37,005 bases of DNA from Verrucomicrobiota bacterium (GTDB lineage: Bacteria > Verrucomicrobiota > Verrucomicrobiia > Limisphaerales > SIBE01), in contig JAIPJX010000036.1 of assembly GCA_021733945.1 (NCBI GenBank), forward strand, positions 1 through 37,005, read 5' to 3'. A program made the position numbers and the translations under genes. The notes below the pieces were generated by a model. It was not told the origin of the DNA. It ran no database searches and was given only the letters and a program-made list of their open reading frames with translations. Every line of letters begins with the position of its first letter. Position 1 is the stretch's first letter. Of this stretch, positions 26,731 to 36,400 are shown in pieces.

Positions 26731-28710
26731 TTATTCGGCGCTCTCCGTGATCGTGATCAGGCCGTTGGCAGGGATTCCCTGGGTCACCGTCTGCCTGTTC
26801 CCCGAAGGCCAGAGCACCTCGATCGACTCAACCTCGGTGGCTTCGCCCAGCCCGAAGTAGAGGACTTTCGAACTCTGCGAGAGATAACCCGATTTTCCAT
26901 CGTGACACTGGGTCCACTTTTTCCCGTTGGTTGTCAGGTGCACCGTCGCTCCCAGGCCGTCGCGATTCGATTTTGTGCCAATGAGTTTGACCTTCACGAA
27001 ACGGATCCTTTTCCGATCACTCAGGTTGCTGATCAAAACCTGGGGGCGGTCGTTGAATTCGTTCGTGACAATATCCAGGTCCCCATCGTTATCGAGATCA
27101 ACAATGACCGAAGACCGTGTGCTCAGGGTGCCCAGCACGTCGACCGAACCGGTTTTGCCGGCGCACTCGGGGTGCCCGGAATCGGCTCCGTCACACTCCA
27201 GTGTGAACCATACCTTTTCCGTGCGACCGTCCCCGCGCGGTTCAACTCCCAGCAGAAACTCACTGTCGAGAAACCGCGTGCCCGCTTCATTCAACAGGAC
27301 GGAGTTGATCCCGTGCCGGAACGGATATCCCATCCCGGCACTCACGAACACGTCCGGAAATCCATCCGCATTCAGGTCTCCCACACTGACCCCCCAGGGC
27401 CAGTAGGTCTCGGCACCGAGCGAATCCGATCGTTCAACAAATTTCCCACCACCCTGGTTTTGATAAAACGCGTTGCCGAATACATTGTTGCCGGCCCCCT
27501 GCAGGTAGGCCTCGGTCCATTGAACGGAGCAGTAGGCCTCGCTCTTGGTTTTCTCGGCCTGATTCTTGAAACTAAGCGCCTCCACGGTCTGCCCCTGGGT
27601 CATGTCCGAGTGCATGTCCGTGAGATAAAGATCCATCAGACCGTCCTGGTTGAAATCGAAGAATTGAACCCCCATGGCACCCCAGGGTGTCTTGGGAAAC
27701 GTTTCGGCGGTTTTGTCCACAAACCGTTGCCCACCCTGGTTTTCGTAGTAATGATCGTCCCCCTGCATGTTCACAATGTAGAGATCCGCAAAGCCATCCT
27801 GATTCAGGTCCGTGAACGCGGCGTCCCCACTCCAACTCCCATCCTGCAAACCCACCTGCTTCGAAACGTCCTCAAACCGGTTTGACCCCAGGTTGCGATA
27901 CAGAATGCTCGTCTCGGTCCGCTCCGGGAACAGGTGCCCCCCAAACGCATCCGGGTATGCGGAATAGAAACCGTGCCGCCCCTGCTTCGCCGTCGTGTAA
28001 ACGCCCACATTCACCACGAACAGATCCAAACGGCCGTCCCGGTCATAATCAAAAAACGTCGCGCCGGAGGAATGCCCCGAATAGTCAAGTCCGGACTCCT
28101 TGGAGATATCCTTGAACCGGCCGTTTCCGAGGTTCTCGAACATATGATTTCCGTGCCGCACCGTGGTCACGAACAGATCCGGATCACCGTCGTTGTCCAC
28201 ATCCGCAAACGACCCCGCAACGACCGTTTGATCGGTCAAACCAACCCCCGCCTGTACGGTCAGATCCGTGAAGGTGCCGTCTCCGCGATTCCTCCAAAGC
28301 TGGCTCGTACCCACCTGGGTCGTAAAATAAAGGTCCGGCAATCCGTCCCCGTCCACATCGGCAACCGCGACCCCGTTGCCGTGATCGTAGTGGGCCGCCT
28401 TGTAGGATACCGCCGCGTCATCCACCACCCTGTTCTCGAACCCGATCGCGCTCTGCCGAACCCGGTCGGTGAACTGAAACCCATAAAACGCCCTGAAGCT
28501 CCGGGAAGCGGCGAATTGCTGTTGTTTCCGCAGCTCGAGTTGCCGAATGGTGAACGCATGCTCCGGCGAGGTGACGGGAGCAACAGCTGCTTCCGATACG
28601 AACGAAATCAGCCCGACGACGAACAGCGCCAGACCCCGGCTCCCGGCTCGGAACGATTGAATGCAAGCCGGATGACAGGGGCGGAAAATGAAAGGCGACG
28701 TGTGTTTCAT
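26731..28710 (-). CDS. Secreted FG-GAP/VCBS protein with C-terminal ASPIC/UnbV module
   Basis: About 659 residues from the ATG at 28710 (an upstream start at 28731 is possible). After a hydrophobic signal (GLALFVVGLISFVSEAAVAP) comes one FG-GAP/VCBS array of about seven blades with repeated calcium loops such as ADVDGDGLPDLYFTT, ADVDNDGDPDLFVTT and DLNQDGFADLYIVN. It ends in an ASPIC/UnbV module (DGLGATVHLTTNGKKW to VESIEVLWPSGNRQTV). This is the ordinary single-unit form of the family abundant in Verrucomicrobiota, Planctomycetota and Acidobacteriota, exported to the periplasm or outside. The ligand is unknown. It is the first of two FG-GAP genes in a probable operon, following the terminator of the repeat-protein gene. 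Confidence 0.92.
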   Translation of the reverse strand: MKHTSPFIFRPCHPACIQSFRAGSRGLALFVVGLISFVSEAAVAPVTSPEHAFTIRQLELRKQQQFAASRSFRAFYGFQFTDRVRQSAIGFENRVVDDAAVSYKAAHYDHGNGVAVADVDGDGLPDLYFTTQVGTSQLWRNRGDGTFTDLTVQAGVGLTDQTVVAGSFADVDNDGDPDLFVTTVRHGNHMFENLGNGRFKDISKESGLDYSGHSSGATFFDYDRDGRLDLFVVNVGVYTTAKQGRHGFYSAYPDAFGGHLFPERTETSILYRNLGSNRFEDVSKQVGLQDGSWSGDAAFTDLNQDGFADLYIVNMQGDDHYYENQGGQRFVDKTAETFPKTPWGAMGVQFFDFNQDGLMDLYLTDMHSDMTQGQTVEALSFKNQAEKTKSEAYCSVQWTEAYLQGAGNNVFGNAFYQNQGGGKFVERSDSLGAETYWPWGVSVGDLNADGFPDVFVSAGMGYPFRHGINSVLLNEAGTRFLDSEFLLGVEPRGDGRTEKVWFTLECDGADSGHPECAGKTGSVDVLGTLSTRSSVIVDLDNDGDLDIVTNEFNDRPQVLISNLSDRKRIRFVKVKLIGTKSNRDGLGATVHLTTNGKKWTQCHDGKSGYLSQSSKVLYFGLGEATEVESIEVLWPSGNRQTVTQGIPANGLITITESAE

Positions 28711-28797
28711 GAGGCGTATGTTTTCAACCAATCGGACCTGAAGGAACAGGGCCCGACACTAACATCCGGCCTTGGGTGTCTCAAGGATTATCAGGGC

Positions 28798-28832
28798 ATA
28801 AAAAAGACCCGCCGGATGAAATCCGACGGGTC
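28798..28832 (-). terminator. Rho-independent terminator of the repeat-protein gene
   Basis: Read on the minus strand: GACCCGTCGGAT, loop TTC, ATCCGGCGGGTC, then a TTTTTT run. The 12-bp stem has one G-T pair. It lies 22 nt after the stop of the 1342-residue protein gene and separates it from the FG-GAP operon. Confidence 0.93.
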
Positions 28833-28853
28833 GTGTCAGAGACTTGTTACGGC

Positions 28854-31800
28854 TCAATTCCGGACCCGGAAGAACTTGCTCGGTGCGCTGGCGGGTGCGG
28901 TAAACGGGTTCGCCGCAGCCGGCACATCGCTCCACGGCCCGGTGGCCTGAGGCGCTTCCTGAAGGGTTCCACCACCGGTCCAGGAGATCACCACGTTGGC
29001 GTCCTGCCGTGCGGCGGACACCCTGGTTGCCACAGGAGCTGCAGAGGCACCGCCCTTGACAACGGCGTTGTCGAAGTATCCACGAACCACATCCGTCGCG
29101 GCGTTGACATACGCACCGAATCCGAACGTCAGCCCCTGGGAGAACGGGAAGTCGACTTCCGCACCCAGAACACCGTCGAGGATGAGTTTGGCGGTCGAAC
29201 CGTTCACGACCAACCGAACCCTGTGGTTGCCGCGGTCATCGAATTTCCCACCATCAAAGGCCGGGATATTCACACTGAGACCGGTCGGATTGTCATTCGC
29301 CCCGCCGTTGACGAGGTTGTAGCCCCAGCCCGGATTTCCACCATCGTGGGTCAGATACTCGTTGAAGAAGACGAAGTTGCCCGCGGCATCCCGCACCCAC
29401 ACACCCGCCCGCTGCTCGGCTCCCGTTCCTGTGACCAGGACGAAGTCGAGCTTCGTGCGATCAATCTCGAAGGTCAAAGGTTCGGTGGCACTGGCCTTGT
29501 AGGTCTTGGCCGTGAACAACGCCGCGCCCGGCCAATTCGCCTGCTCCGCAGTGATGTCAATCTTGACCTGGCCGTTGTCGATCGTCAGAGCCGATTCCGC
29601 CGTTGCCACACCCGTGTCAAACGGGTTCTGATCCAGCACCCAGTTGGCCGTGTTGACCGAGCCCCCCGCGAAGTCGTCGGTCAGGAAAACTTCGGGAAAT
29701 GCGATGACCTCCACCTTGACGGCACCGGTCACGCAGCTCGCGGGGGTGCTGGCCATCGTGAACGTGGTTGTTCCCAGACCAACCGGAACCACTTTCACCG
29801 CCTGCGTATTCGAAGCACCCGGCGCGAACGTCAGGGTCAGGACCCCATTCACCGCACCCGCAGGAACGGCAATGCTCGGATTGGCGCTGGTCACCTTCAC
29901 CGTCGCCGGACTCGCGTCGTGCAACAGGGTCGGCACCGTCACGTCGAACTCGGCACCCGAATCCGCAACGGTCATGGTCACCGTCGACGGCGAAGCGGAC
30001 ACGCACGGAACCACGTTCTCGATCCGCACATTGTCGAAGGCACCCTTGTTGTAGTCGTCCAGAGCGCGGGCATAAGCACCGATCTCGAAATGAATTCCCG
30101 AGTTTACTTCAAACGGGTATTTACCGCCCGAAACACCGTCCAGGAACACTTCGACCGTCTTGCCATCGGCAACCATCTTCATCTTGTGCGAATTCAAGTC
30201 CACAATGCCGGCAAACGCCGAGAGCGTCGTGCCCTGCCCTGTGGCACTTCCCGGGTTCACATTCACCTGCCAGTTGTTCTCCCCCACATTCTGTGAGAAA
30301 TGCACAAACTTAGAACGATCGGCATTGGTAATGAAAACCGCCGTGCGACCCGCCGTGCCGACCTGATCGATCAACACCCGGTCGACTTCGAACACCAGAT
30401 TCAGATCCTTGGTCGCAAGATAGCTCTTGGCTGTCTTGATCGATGCACCTCCCCAGAAGTCCGCATCCGTGTAGCCTTCAATGGTCAGCACCCCACCCGC
30501 CTGGGTTGCTGTGAACGTGCCCACTCCGGTTGCTTCAAACGACTGATTGGAAACCGTCCATTTGGCGGTGTCGATGCTCGCCCCGGCGAAGTTCTCCTCA
30601 AGCAACAGGGCCGGTCCCGAGATCACCGCAACACCCAGTTTGTTGGCCACACCCACGTCACCCGATGCGGTGAACTCAGCGCCGCCCAGCGCCACGCCTC
30701 GAATCTTAAAGCTGGCTGTGTTCGCGCCCCCTTGCGGGAAGGTCAGGGTCAACTCGCCCCCGGTGCCTCCTTCGGGAACCGCCACGGCCGGGTTGCTGCT
30801 CGCGATCTTCAACTTCACGGCTCCCTGGAGATTCAACCCCTGCGGAATCCGCACCGTCACATCACTGCTCACCTGGCCAACGCGCACGCCGATGTCGGCG
30901 GGATCGAACGTCGCCGAACCTTCCGATTCAATCGTCAGATTGTCCCAGGTGGTGTCGGCCGTGTCGTTGTTGGCCCGGGCATAACTCCCAAACTGGAAAA
31001 TGACCGGCGAGAACGGGAACGGAAGCTCCACCCCCTGCACGCCGTCCAACAGCAGTTTTACGGTCTTGCCGTCAGCCACCATGCTCATGCGGTGCAATCC
31101 ACCGTCGTCCCACGGAGCCCCGTCGAACGCGGCAATGTTGGGACCGCCACCGGTCGGCACATCGTTGGGCGATCCGATCTTCAGGTTGTAATGCCAACCG
31201 CCTTCGCCTCGCACATCGGCAAACAAAACATAGTTGCTCTTGGTCTCATCCAGGATCCACAACGCACTGCGCGACGCGGTCCCCTGTCCCGCTTCGGACA
31301 CACGGTCAATCGAAACGGTCACCGTTTCGGATTCGGATGGCGCAAAGGTCGGCACCACACGGAGGGTTCCGCCGGACCACCACTGCTGGGTCGTCGTTCC
31401 CACGAACCGCATCACCCCGTTGCCGGCCTCGCCGCGAATGTCACCCGTTCCACCCTCAAAGAATGGCGCATCCGGTGCATACCGGGCGGGATCGATCACA
31501 TCGGATGAAAAATCATCCGAGAAAACGACATTGCTCCGTTTGGGCACGGTCGTGATCTCCAGGTTGTCCCAGGTCGTGTCGGCCGTGTCGTTGTTGGCCC
31601 GCGCATAACTGCCGAACTCGAATCTCACCGGCGAGAACGGAAACGCGATCTCCGTCCCAACCACCCCATCCAGGATCAGTTTCACGCTCGATCCGTTGAC
31701 AACCATGGTCATGCGGTGCAACCCACCGTCATCCCACGGATCCCCGTCGAACGTCGGAATGTTGGGTCCACCACCGGTCGGCACATCGTCCGGGGATCCT

Positions 31801-32882
31801 GTCTTCTTGTTGTAATGCCAACCGCCTTCACCCCGCACATCGGCAAACAACACATAGTTTAACCCGGTCTCGTCCAGCACCCACAACGCACTGCGCGAGG
31901 CGGTGCCCTGCCCGGCTTCCGCAACACGGTCAATCGAAACGGTGACAGGCGCAGCGGCGCTCGGTTCAAACTTCGGCACCACCTGAAGCGTGCCCCCCGA
32001 CCACCACTGCTGCGTCGTCGTTCCCACAAATCGCATCACTCCATTGCCCGCCTCTGCGTGAATATCCCCAACACCACCCTCGAAAAAGGGCGCCGACGGA
32101 GTGTATTTGCCCGCATCGATCGTGTCCGACGCAAAATCGTCCGAAAACACAACCACCGTGCTCTGGACAGCCTCAATCTTCAGGTTGTCCCAGGTCGTGT
32201 CCGCCGTGTCGTTGTTCGCGCGCGCATAGCTTCCGAACTCGATCACTACCGGCGAAAACGGGAACTCCAGTTCCACGCCGTCCTTGCCGTCAAGCATCAG
32301 TTTCACAGTGGATCCGTTCGCCTGAAGACTCATCCGATGCAGTCCGCCGTCATCGAACTCCGCACCGTCAAACACGGCGATATTGGGCCCGCCGCCCGTC
32401 GGGACGTCGTTGGGCGATCCAATCTTCTGATTGTAATGCCAACCGCCCTCGCCGCGGACATCGGCGAACAGAATGTAATTGTTCCGGGTCTCATCCAGAA
32501 TCCAGAGCGCACTGCGCGACGCTGTCCCCTGCCCGGCTTCGGACACCCGATCAATCGAAACGGTGATCGGACTGTCGGCCGTCGGCGTGAACTTCGGAAC
32601 CACCTTCAACGTTCCACCGGACCACCACTGCTGGGTCGTCGTCCCCACAAATCGCATCACGCCGTTGCCGGCTTCCGCGTGGATATCGCCAATGCCACCC
32701 TCAAAAAACGGAGCTGAGGCTTCGTATTTCGCTGGATCGATCGTATCCGACGAAAAATCGTCTTCGAACACGACGGTTGAGACCTGGCTAAATCCCGTTT
32801 GCGCAATTGCAAACAGAGCTACGATCGAACAAAGGGCACGAAATAATCGGCCGGGTGGATTCTTGGGTTTTATGGACTTCAT
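28854..32882 (-). CDS. Large secreted protein with five LamG-like repeats
   Basis: About 1342 residues from the ATG at 32882, preceded by a promoter at 32925-32954 that excludes the longer frame. The signal peptide contains RALCSIVALFAIAQTGFSQ. Three near-identical ~207-residue units follow, each opening VVFxDDFxSDxID and closing ANNDTADTTWDNLxI, with GTTTQQWWSGGTL and FADVRGEGGWHYN inside. Two diverged units and two Ig-like linkers (SSNPAVAVPEGGTGG and SANPSIAVPAGAVNG) come next. The C-terminal tail RVSAARQDANVVISWTGGG, TLQEAPQATGPWSDVP, then FFRVRN is a module frequent at the ends of verrucomicrobial secreted proteins. The units look like concanavalin/LamG beta-sandwiches, hence sugar binding is possible, but no catalytic residues can be named. 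Confidence 0.85.
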   Translation of the reverse strand: MKSIKPKNPPGRLFRALCSIVALFAIAQTGFSQVSTVVFEDDFSSDTIDPAKYEASAPFFEGGIGDIHAEAGNGVMRFVGTTTQQWWSGGTLKVVPKFTPTADSPITVSIDRVSEAGQGTASRSALWILDETRNNYILFADVRGEGGWHYNQKIGSPNDVPTGGGPNIAVFDGAEFDDGGLHRMSLQANGSTVKLMLDGKDGVELEFPFSPVVIEFGSYARANNDTADTTWDNLKIEAVQSTVVVFSDDFASDTIDAGKYTPSAPFFEGGVGDIHAEAGNGVMRFVGTTTQQWWSGGTLQVVPKFEPSAAAPVTVSIDRVAEAGQGTASRSALWVLDETGLNYVLFADVRGEGGWHYNKKTGSPDDVPTGGGPNIPTFDGDPWDDGGLHRMTMVVNGSSVKLILDGVVGTEIAFPFSPVRFEFGSYARANNDTADTTWDNLEITTVPKRSNVVFSDDFSSDVIDPARYAPDAPFFEGGTGDIRGEAGNGVMRFVGTTTQQWWSGGTLRVVPTFAPSESETVTVSIDRVSEAGQGTASRSALWILDETKSNYVLFADVRGEGGWHYNLKIGSPNDVPTGGGPNIAAFDGAPWDDGGLHRMSMVADGKTVKLLLDGVQGVELPFPFSPVIFQFGSYARANNDTADTTWDNLTIESEGSATFDPADIGVRVGQVSSDVTVRIPQGLNLQGAVKLKIASSNPAVAVPEGGTGGELTLTFPQGGANTASFKIRGVALGGAEFTASGDVGVANKLGVAVISGPALLLEENFAGASIDTAKWTVSNQSFEATGVGTFTATQAGGVLTIEGYTDADFWGGASIKTAKSYLATKDLNLVFEVDRVLIDQVGTAGRTAVFITNADRSKFVHFSQNVGENNWQVNVNPGSATGQGTTLSAFAGIVDLNSHKMKMVADGKTVEVFLDGVSGGKYPFEVNSGIHFEIGAYARALDDYNKGAFDNVRIENVVPCVSASPSTVTMTVADSGAEFDVTVPTLLHDASPATVKVTSANPSIAVPAGAVNGVLTLTFAPGASNTQAVKVVPVGLGTTTFTMASTPASCVTGAVKVEVIAFPEVFLTDDFAGGSVNTANWVLDQNPFDTGVATAESALTIDNGQVKIDITAEQANWPGAALFTAKTYKASATEPLTFEIDRTKLDFVLVTGTGAEQRAGVWVRDAAGNFVFFNEYLTHDGGNPGWGYNLVNGGANDNPTGLSVNIPAFDGGKFDDRGNHRVRLVVNGSTAKLILDGVLGAEVDFPFSQGLTFGFGAYVNAATDVVRGYFDNAVVKGGASAAPVATRVSAARQDANVVISWTGGGTLQEAPQATGPWSDVPAAANPFTAPASAPSKFFRVRN
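30921..32774 (-). repeat. Three tandem ~620-bp in-frame repeats
   Basis: Units at about 32154-32774, 31530-32153 and 30921-31529 encode residues 61-267, 268-475 and 476-678 of the longest frame. The proteins are nearly identical over long stretches, whereas the DNA copies differ at many third codon positions (for example around 31375, 31995 and 32620). This points to an old duplication kept alike by selection rather than a recent copy or assembly error. Confidence 0.9.
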
Positions 32883-32924
32883 AGTAGACAAAGCTTCCAA
32901 ACTGTTGGGTTGATTGACCTGAGG

Positions 32925-32954
32925 TTCATACTCCGCCCTGCAGCATAAAGTCAA
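32925..32954 (-). promoter_or_regulatory. Candidate sigma-70 promoter of the repeat-protein gene
   Basis: On the minus strand TTGACT (32954-32949), 18-nt spacer, TATGAA (32930-32925). It places the transcript start at about 32918, 36 nt before the ATG at 32882, and supports that start over the in-frame one at 32954. Confidence 0.55.
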
Positions 32955-33067
32955 TATTTTTCACTCATTTTTTCACCCTGCAGAAAGCCCTGTCTCACCC
33001 CCAAAAACCCAGCAAATACAACCATTTCATCCTCGGCTCCACGACATCCTCCGACTAAGCTCACCTC

Positions 33068-33481
33068 ATGAAATCAGCTGCCCATTCTCCCGAAGGCGAG
33101 AACGCCCTGGCGCTGCGTATGCGCGCGCTCGGCGTGCGCGAATCGGACATCGAAGAAAGTTTTGTGCGCTCAGGGGGACACGGCGGCCAGAATGTGAACA
33201 AACTCGCCACCTGTGTCATGCTGTTGCACAAACCAACCGGAATCCAGGTCAAATGCCAGGATTCCAGATATCAGGGGCGCAATCGCACCCTCGCCCGGGC
33301 CCTCCTCCTGGACAAACTGGAAACCCGCAGGACGGAACGCCAGGCGGCCGAGAAGGCGCGCATCGAAAAAAACCGCCGGACCAAACGGCCCAGAAGCAGG
33401 AATGCCAAGGAACGGATTCTGGCCGATAAAGCGCGGCAGTCCGCCAAAAAGGGACTCCGCCGCCCCGTGGGGCGTGATTAA
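33068..33481 (+). CDS. Peptide chain release factor-like (GGQ) protein
   Basis: A 137-residue protein consisting of an RF-1 type catalytic domain with no stop-codon recognition domain. [20 protein letters not shown] holds the universal GGQ loop that triggers peptidyl-tRNA hydrolysis in the ribosome. [19 protein letters not shown] follows, as in release factors. The C-terminal third is a Lys/Arg-rich tail ([20 protein letters not shown], then [17 protein letters not shown]), as in ArfB, where such a tail enters the empty mRNA channel of stalled ribosomes. A role in ribosome rescue is inferred. The GGHGGQ variant and the verrucomicrobial context set it apart from typical ArfB (GPGGQ). The gene is divergent from the repeat-protein gene. 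Confidence 0.88.
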   Translation: MKSAAHSPEGENALALRMRALGVRESDIEESFVRSGGHGGQNVNKLATCVMLLHKPTGIQVKCQDSRYQGRNRTLARALLLDKLETRRTERQAAEKARIEKNRRTKRPRSRNAKERILADKARQSAKKGLRRPVGRD

Positions 33482-33489
33482 ATCGGGGT

Positions 33490-36400
33490 TCAGCCAATCG
33501 GCGAAAAGAGCACCTCGATGTCTTCGGCAGTCAGTTTGGCACCCGCTTGACTGTCCTGACCCAACAACCCCTCGACCAGTTCGCGTTTGCGAGACTGCAT
33601 CTCACCGATCTTTTCCTCGACCGTGCCGACGGTCATGAGTTTGTACACAAAGACCGTCTTCGCCTGACCAATCCGATGCGCACGATCCGTGGCCTGGTCC
33701 TCCACCGCCGGATTCCACCACGGATCATAATGAATCACCGTGTCCGCCGCCGTCAGGTTCAACCCGGTGCCGCCCGCCTTCAGACTGATCAGGAAGAGCG
33801 GCACCTCCCCTGCCTGAAAGCGTCTGACCGGCGTTTCCCGGTCCTGCGTCTGCCCGGTCAGCAGCACATACGGAATCTTCCTCCGGCCGAGCTCCACCTC
33901 GATCAACGCAAGCATGCTCGTGAATTGTGAAAACAGGAGCACCCGCCGGCCTTCATCAATCATTTCCGGCAAAAGATCCATCAACAGATCGAGCTTCGCG
34001 GACTGTTTTACCTTGCGCGCGGACGGCAGGGACAGGAGCTGCGGATGACAACACACCTGACGCAGCTTGAGCAGCGCATCCAGAATGATGATGTGGGCCC
34101 GGTTGATCCCCTTCTTGTCCACCTCGGCTTTCACCTTCTCGTGCATGGCCAGCCGGATGCTTTCGTACAAATCCCGCTGCGCCCCCTCCATTTCCACATT
34201 TTGCACAATCTCGGTCTTGGGCGGCAGATCCCGGGCCACCTCCTCCTTGCGCCGGCGCAGCATGAACGGAGCAACCCGGCGCGCCAGGATCGCCCGACGC
34301 TCCTCATTGTTCGCCTTCTCGATTGGCCGCCGAAAGATGAGGTTAAACCGTTTTTCATCGGCCAGAAATCCCGGCAGCAGAAAGTTGAACTGCGACCACA
34401 GCTCGCCCAGATGATTCTCCACGGGCGTTCCGGTCAGGCAAAGATGATGCCGGGCCTTCAACTGCCCTGCAATCTGGGCATAAAGCGTTTTGGGGTTCTT
34501 GATGTACTGCGCTTCGTCAAGGATCACACAATGAAACTCCAGTTCCAGAAGGACCTCCTGATCACGCGGCAGAAGCGCGTAGGTGGTCAGGATCAGATCG
34601 TATTCGGTCAACCGGTCGAAATGCTGCCTGCGATCCAGCCCGTGCAGAACCAGGGTGCGCAGGTCTGGCGCAAACCGCTCGGCCTCCTGCCGCCAGTTCG
34701 TCATCAGGCTCGTCGGGGCCACCACCAGGCACGGACGATCCATGCGGCCGCTCTCTTTTTCCACCAGCAAATGAGCGAGGGCCTGCACCGTCTTGCCCAG
34801 CCCCATGTCGTCCGCCAGGATTCCGGCCAGATCGTACTCGCGCAGAAACTGCAGCCAGTTTAATCCTTCCTGCTGATAGGGCCGCAGACTCGCCTTCAAC
34901 CCGGACGGCACCGGAACCGGCCGGATGTTCTCAAACCCACGCAACCGCTCGCTCAAACTCTGCAGCTCGGAACTTCCCAGCCAGCGCCAATCCGCCCCAC
35001 CAGCCATTCCCGAAAGCTCGGCAGCTCGCACCTTGCTGAGTTTTAAGCGACCCTGTGCGGACAGGGCGTTCCCGTCCAGAAGTTCCAGAAGGATTCCCAT
35101 CATCGCCCGCAAGCGCCCGACCGGGAACTTGAGCGTGCGCCCCTCCGGCAGCCGGATCGGCAGGCTCGCGTCGTCATCCATTCTCTCCAGCTGGGCAAGG
35201 TTCAGATCGGCCTGACGGCCCGACCCGAACACCTGCATCAGGATCGGCAGAAGGTTGATCTTCTTGCCGTCGAGCATCACCCCGAGTTCCGCTCCGAACC
35301 AGTCGCTGCCCAAACTCATCGGTGTGGCATCCGTGTACCAACTCTCCGGAGTCACCATCTGAAACTGGAACGTGCTGTCGACCTCAATCCTCCAGCCGTT
35401 CTTCCGAAGCTGGGGCACCTCCAGCTCCATAAAGTCCAGCCACTCGTGGCTGTCTCCGAATGTCAACAGGCACTTCTCCCGATCCACCGCATACTCGGCA
35501 AACACTTCCTGGACATGCCGGAAACCGGTGACGGAAAGCACCTCAAGAACACCCCACTCGATCGGGGCATTCCGATGCAGAGTACACCATTTGCCCTCTC
35601 GAAACTCCTCCTCCATCCCGGGCTTCCCGGTCGGCCTGACCAACCATCCGTTGTAGTCAAACCCCAACTCCGCCACGTGCAGCGTCAACTCCTGCCTCGC
35701 ATCCCTGCTCACGGTCCTCCCATATCGTGCCACTCGGGGATACACCACCTCCGAACTCAACCGAAGGCAGGGAACCGGGGCGACATCCCGAATCTCCTCC
35801 ACTTCAATCGGCGCCGGGCCGGGCAGCGCGATTTCATTGCTTCGCCGTGCCAGTTCCTCCGAAATCAGCCTCGCCTGCCCGGGCGACACCTGTGCCCCCT
35901 GCAGCCACGCCAATGCAACCTGCGGCGGCACACCCGCCTCAAGCGGACCACACGCGCCGGTGGTCTCATCCACATACCACGGCGGGCTCAGGGGAAGCAC
36001 CTCGCCGACCGGCGGCTCCATCAACAATTGCGGCGTCTGCCGCCCCTTCGAATCCGTTACCCACCCCAGCCGCGCCGACCTCGCGGGCCCCAACCTGAGC
36101 GCGGGGTGCGACCCGCTCACTCCACGGTAATGACATCGCCCCGTCGCCAAAAACCGCTCCAGCATCCCCCTCTCCGACTCGGGTTCAAACACCAACTGCG
36201 TTGGGGGGGCGTAGGTGGACTGCCACGCCTTCAACTCGCGCAACAGGGCCAGATCCCCGTCCAGGCCAACCCTCCCCACACTGCCCGCGGTGTTCGGATC
36301 GAAATACAGCTTCCGGGGGGAATGATACCCGCCCTTGGGTTTAACCTGCACGAGGGTCGGCTCCACCCTCAGTCTATTCTGCTGCACCTTCAAAACGAAG

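Noticed and set aside
24657..26750. Long open frame (697 codons) on the plus strand opposite the large FG-GAP gene
   Set aside because: It is antisense to a gene with clear domains. Its product is Arg/Pro/His-rich without any family pattern, as expected from the shadow of high-GC coding DNA.
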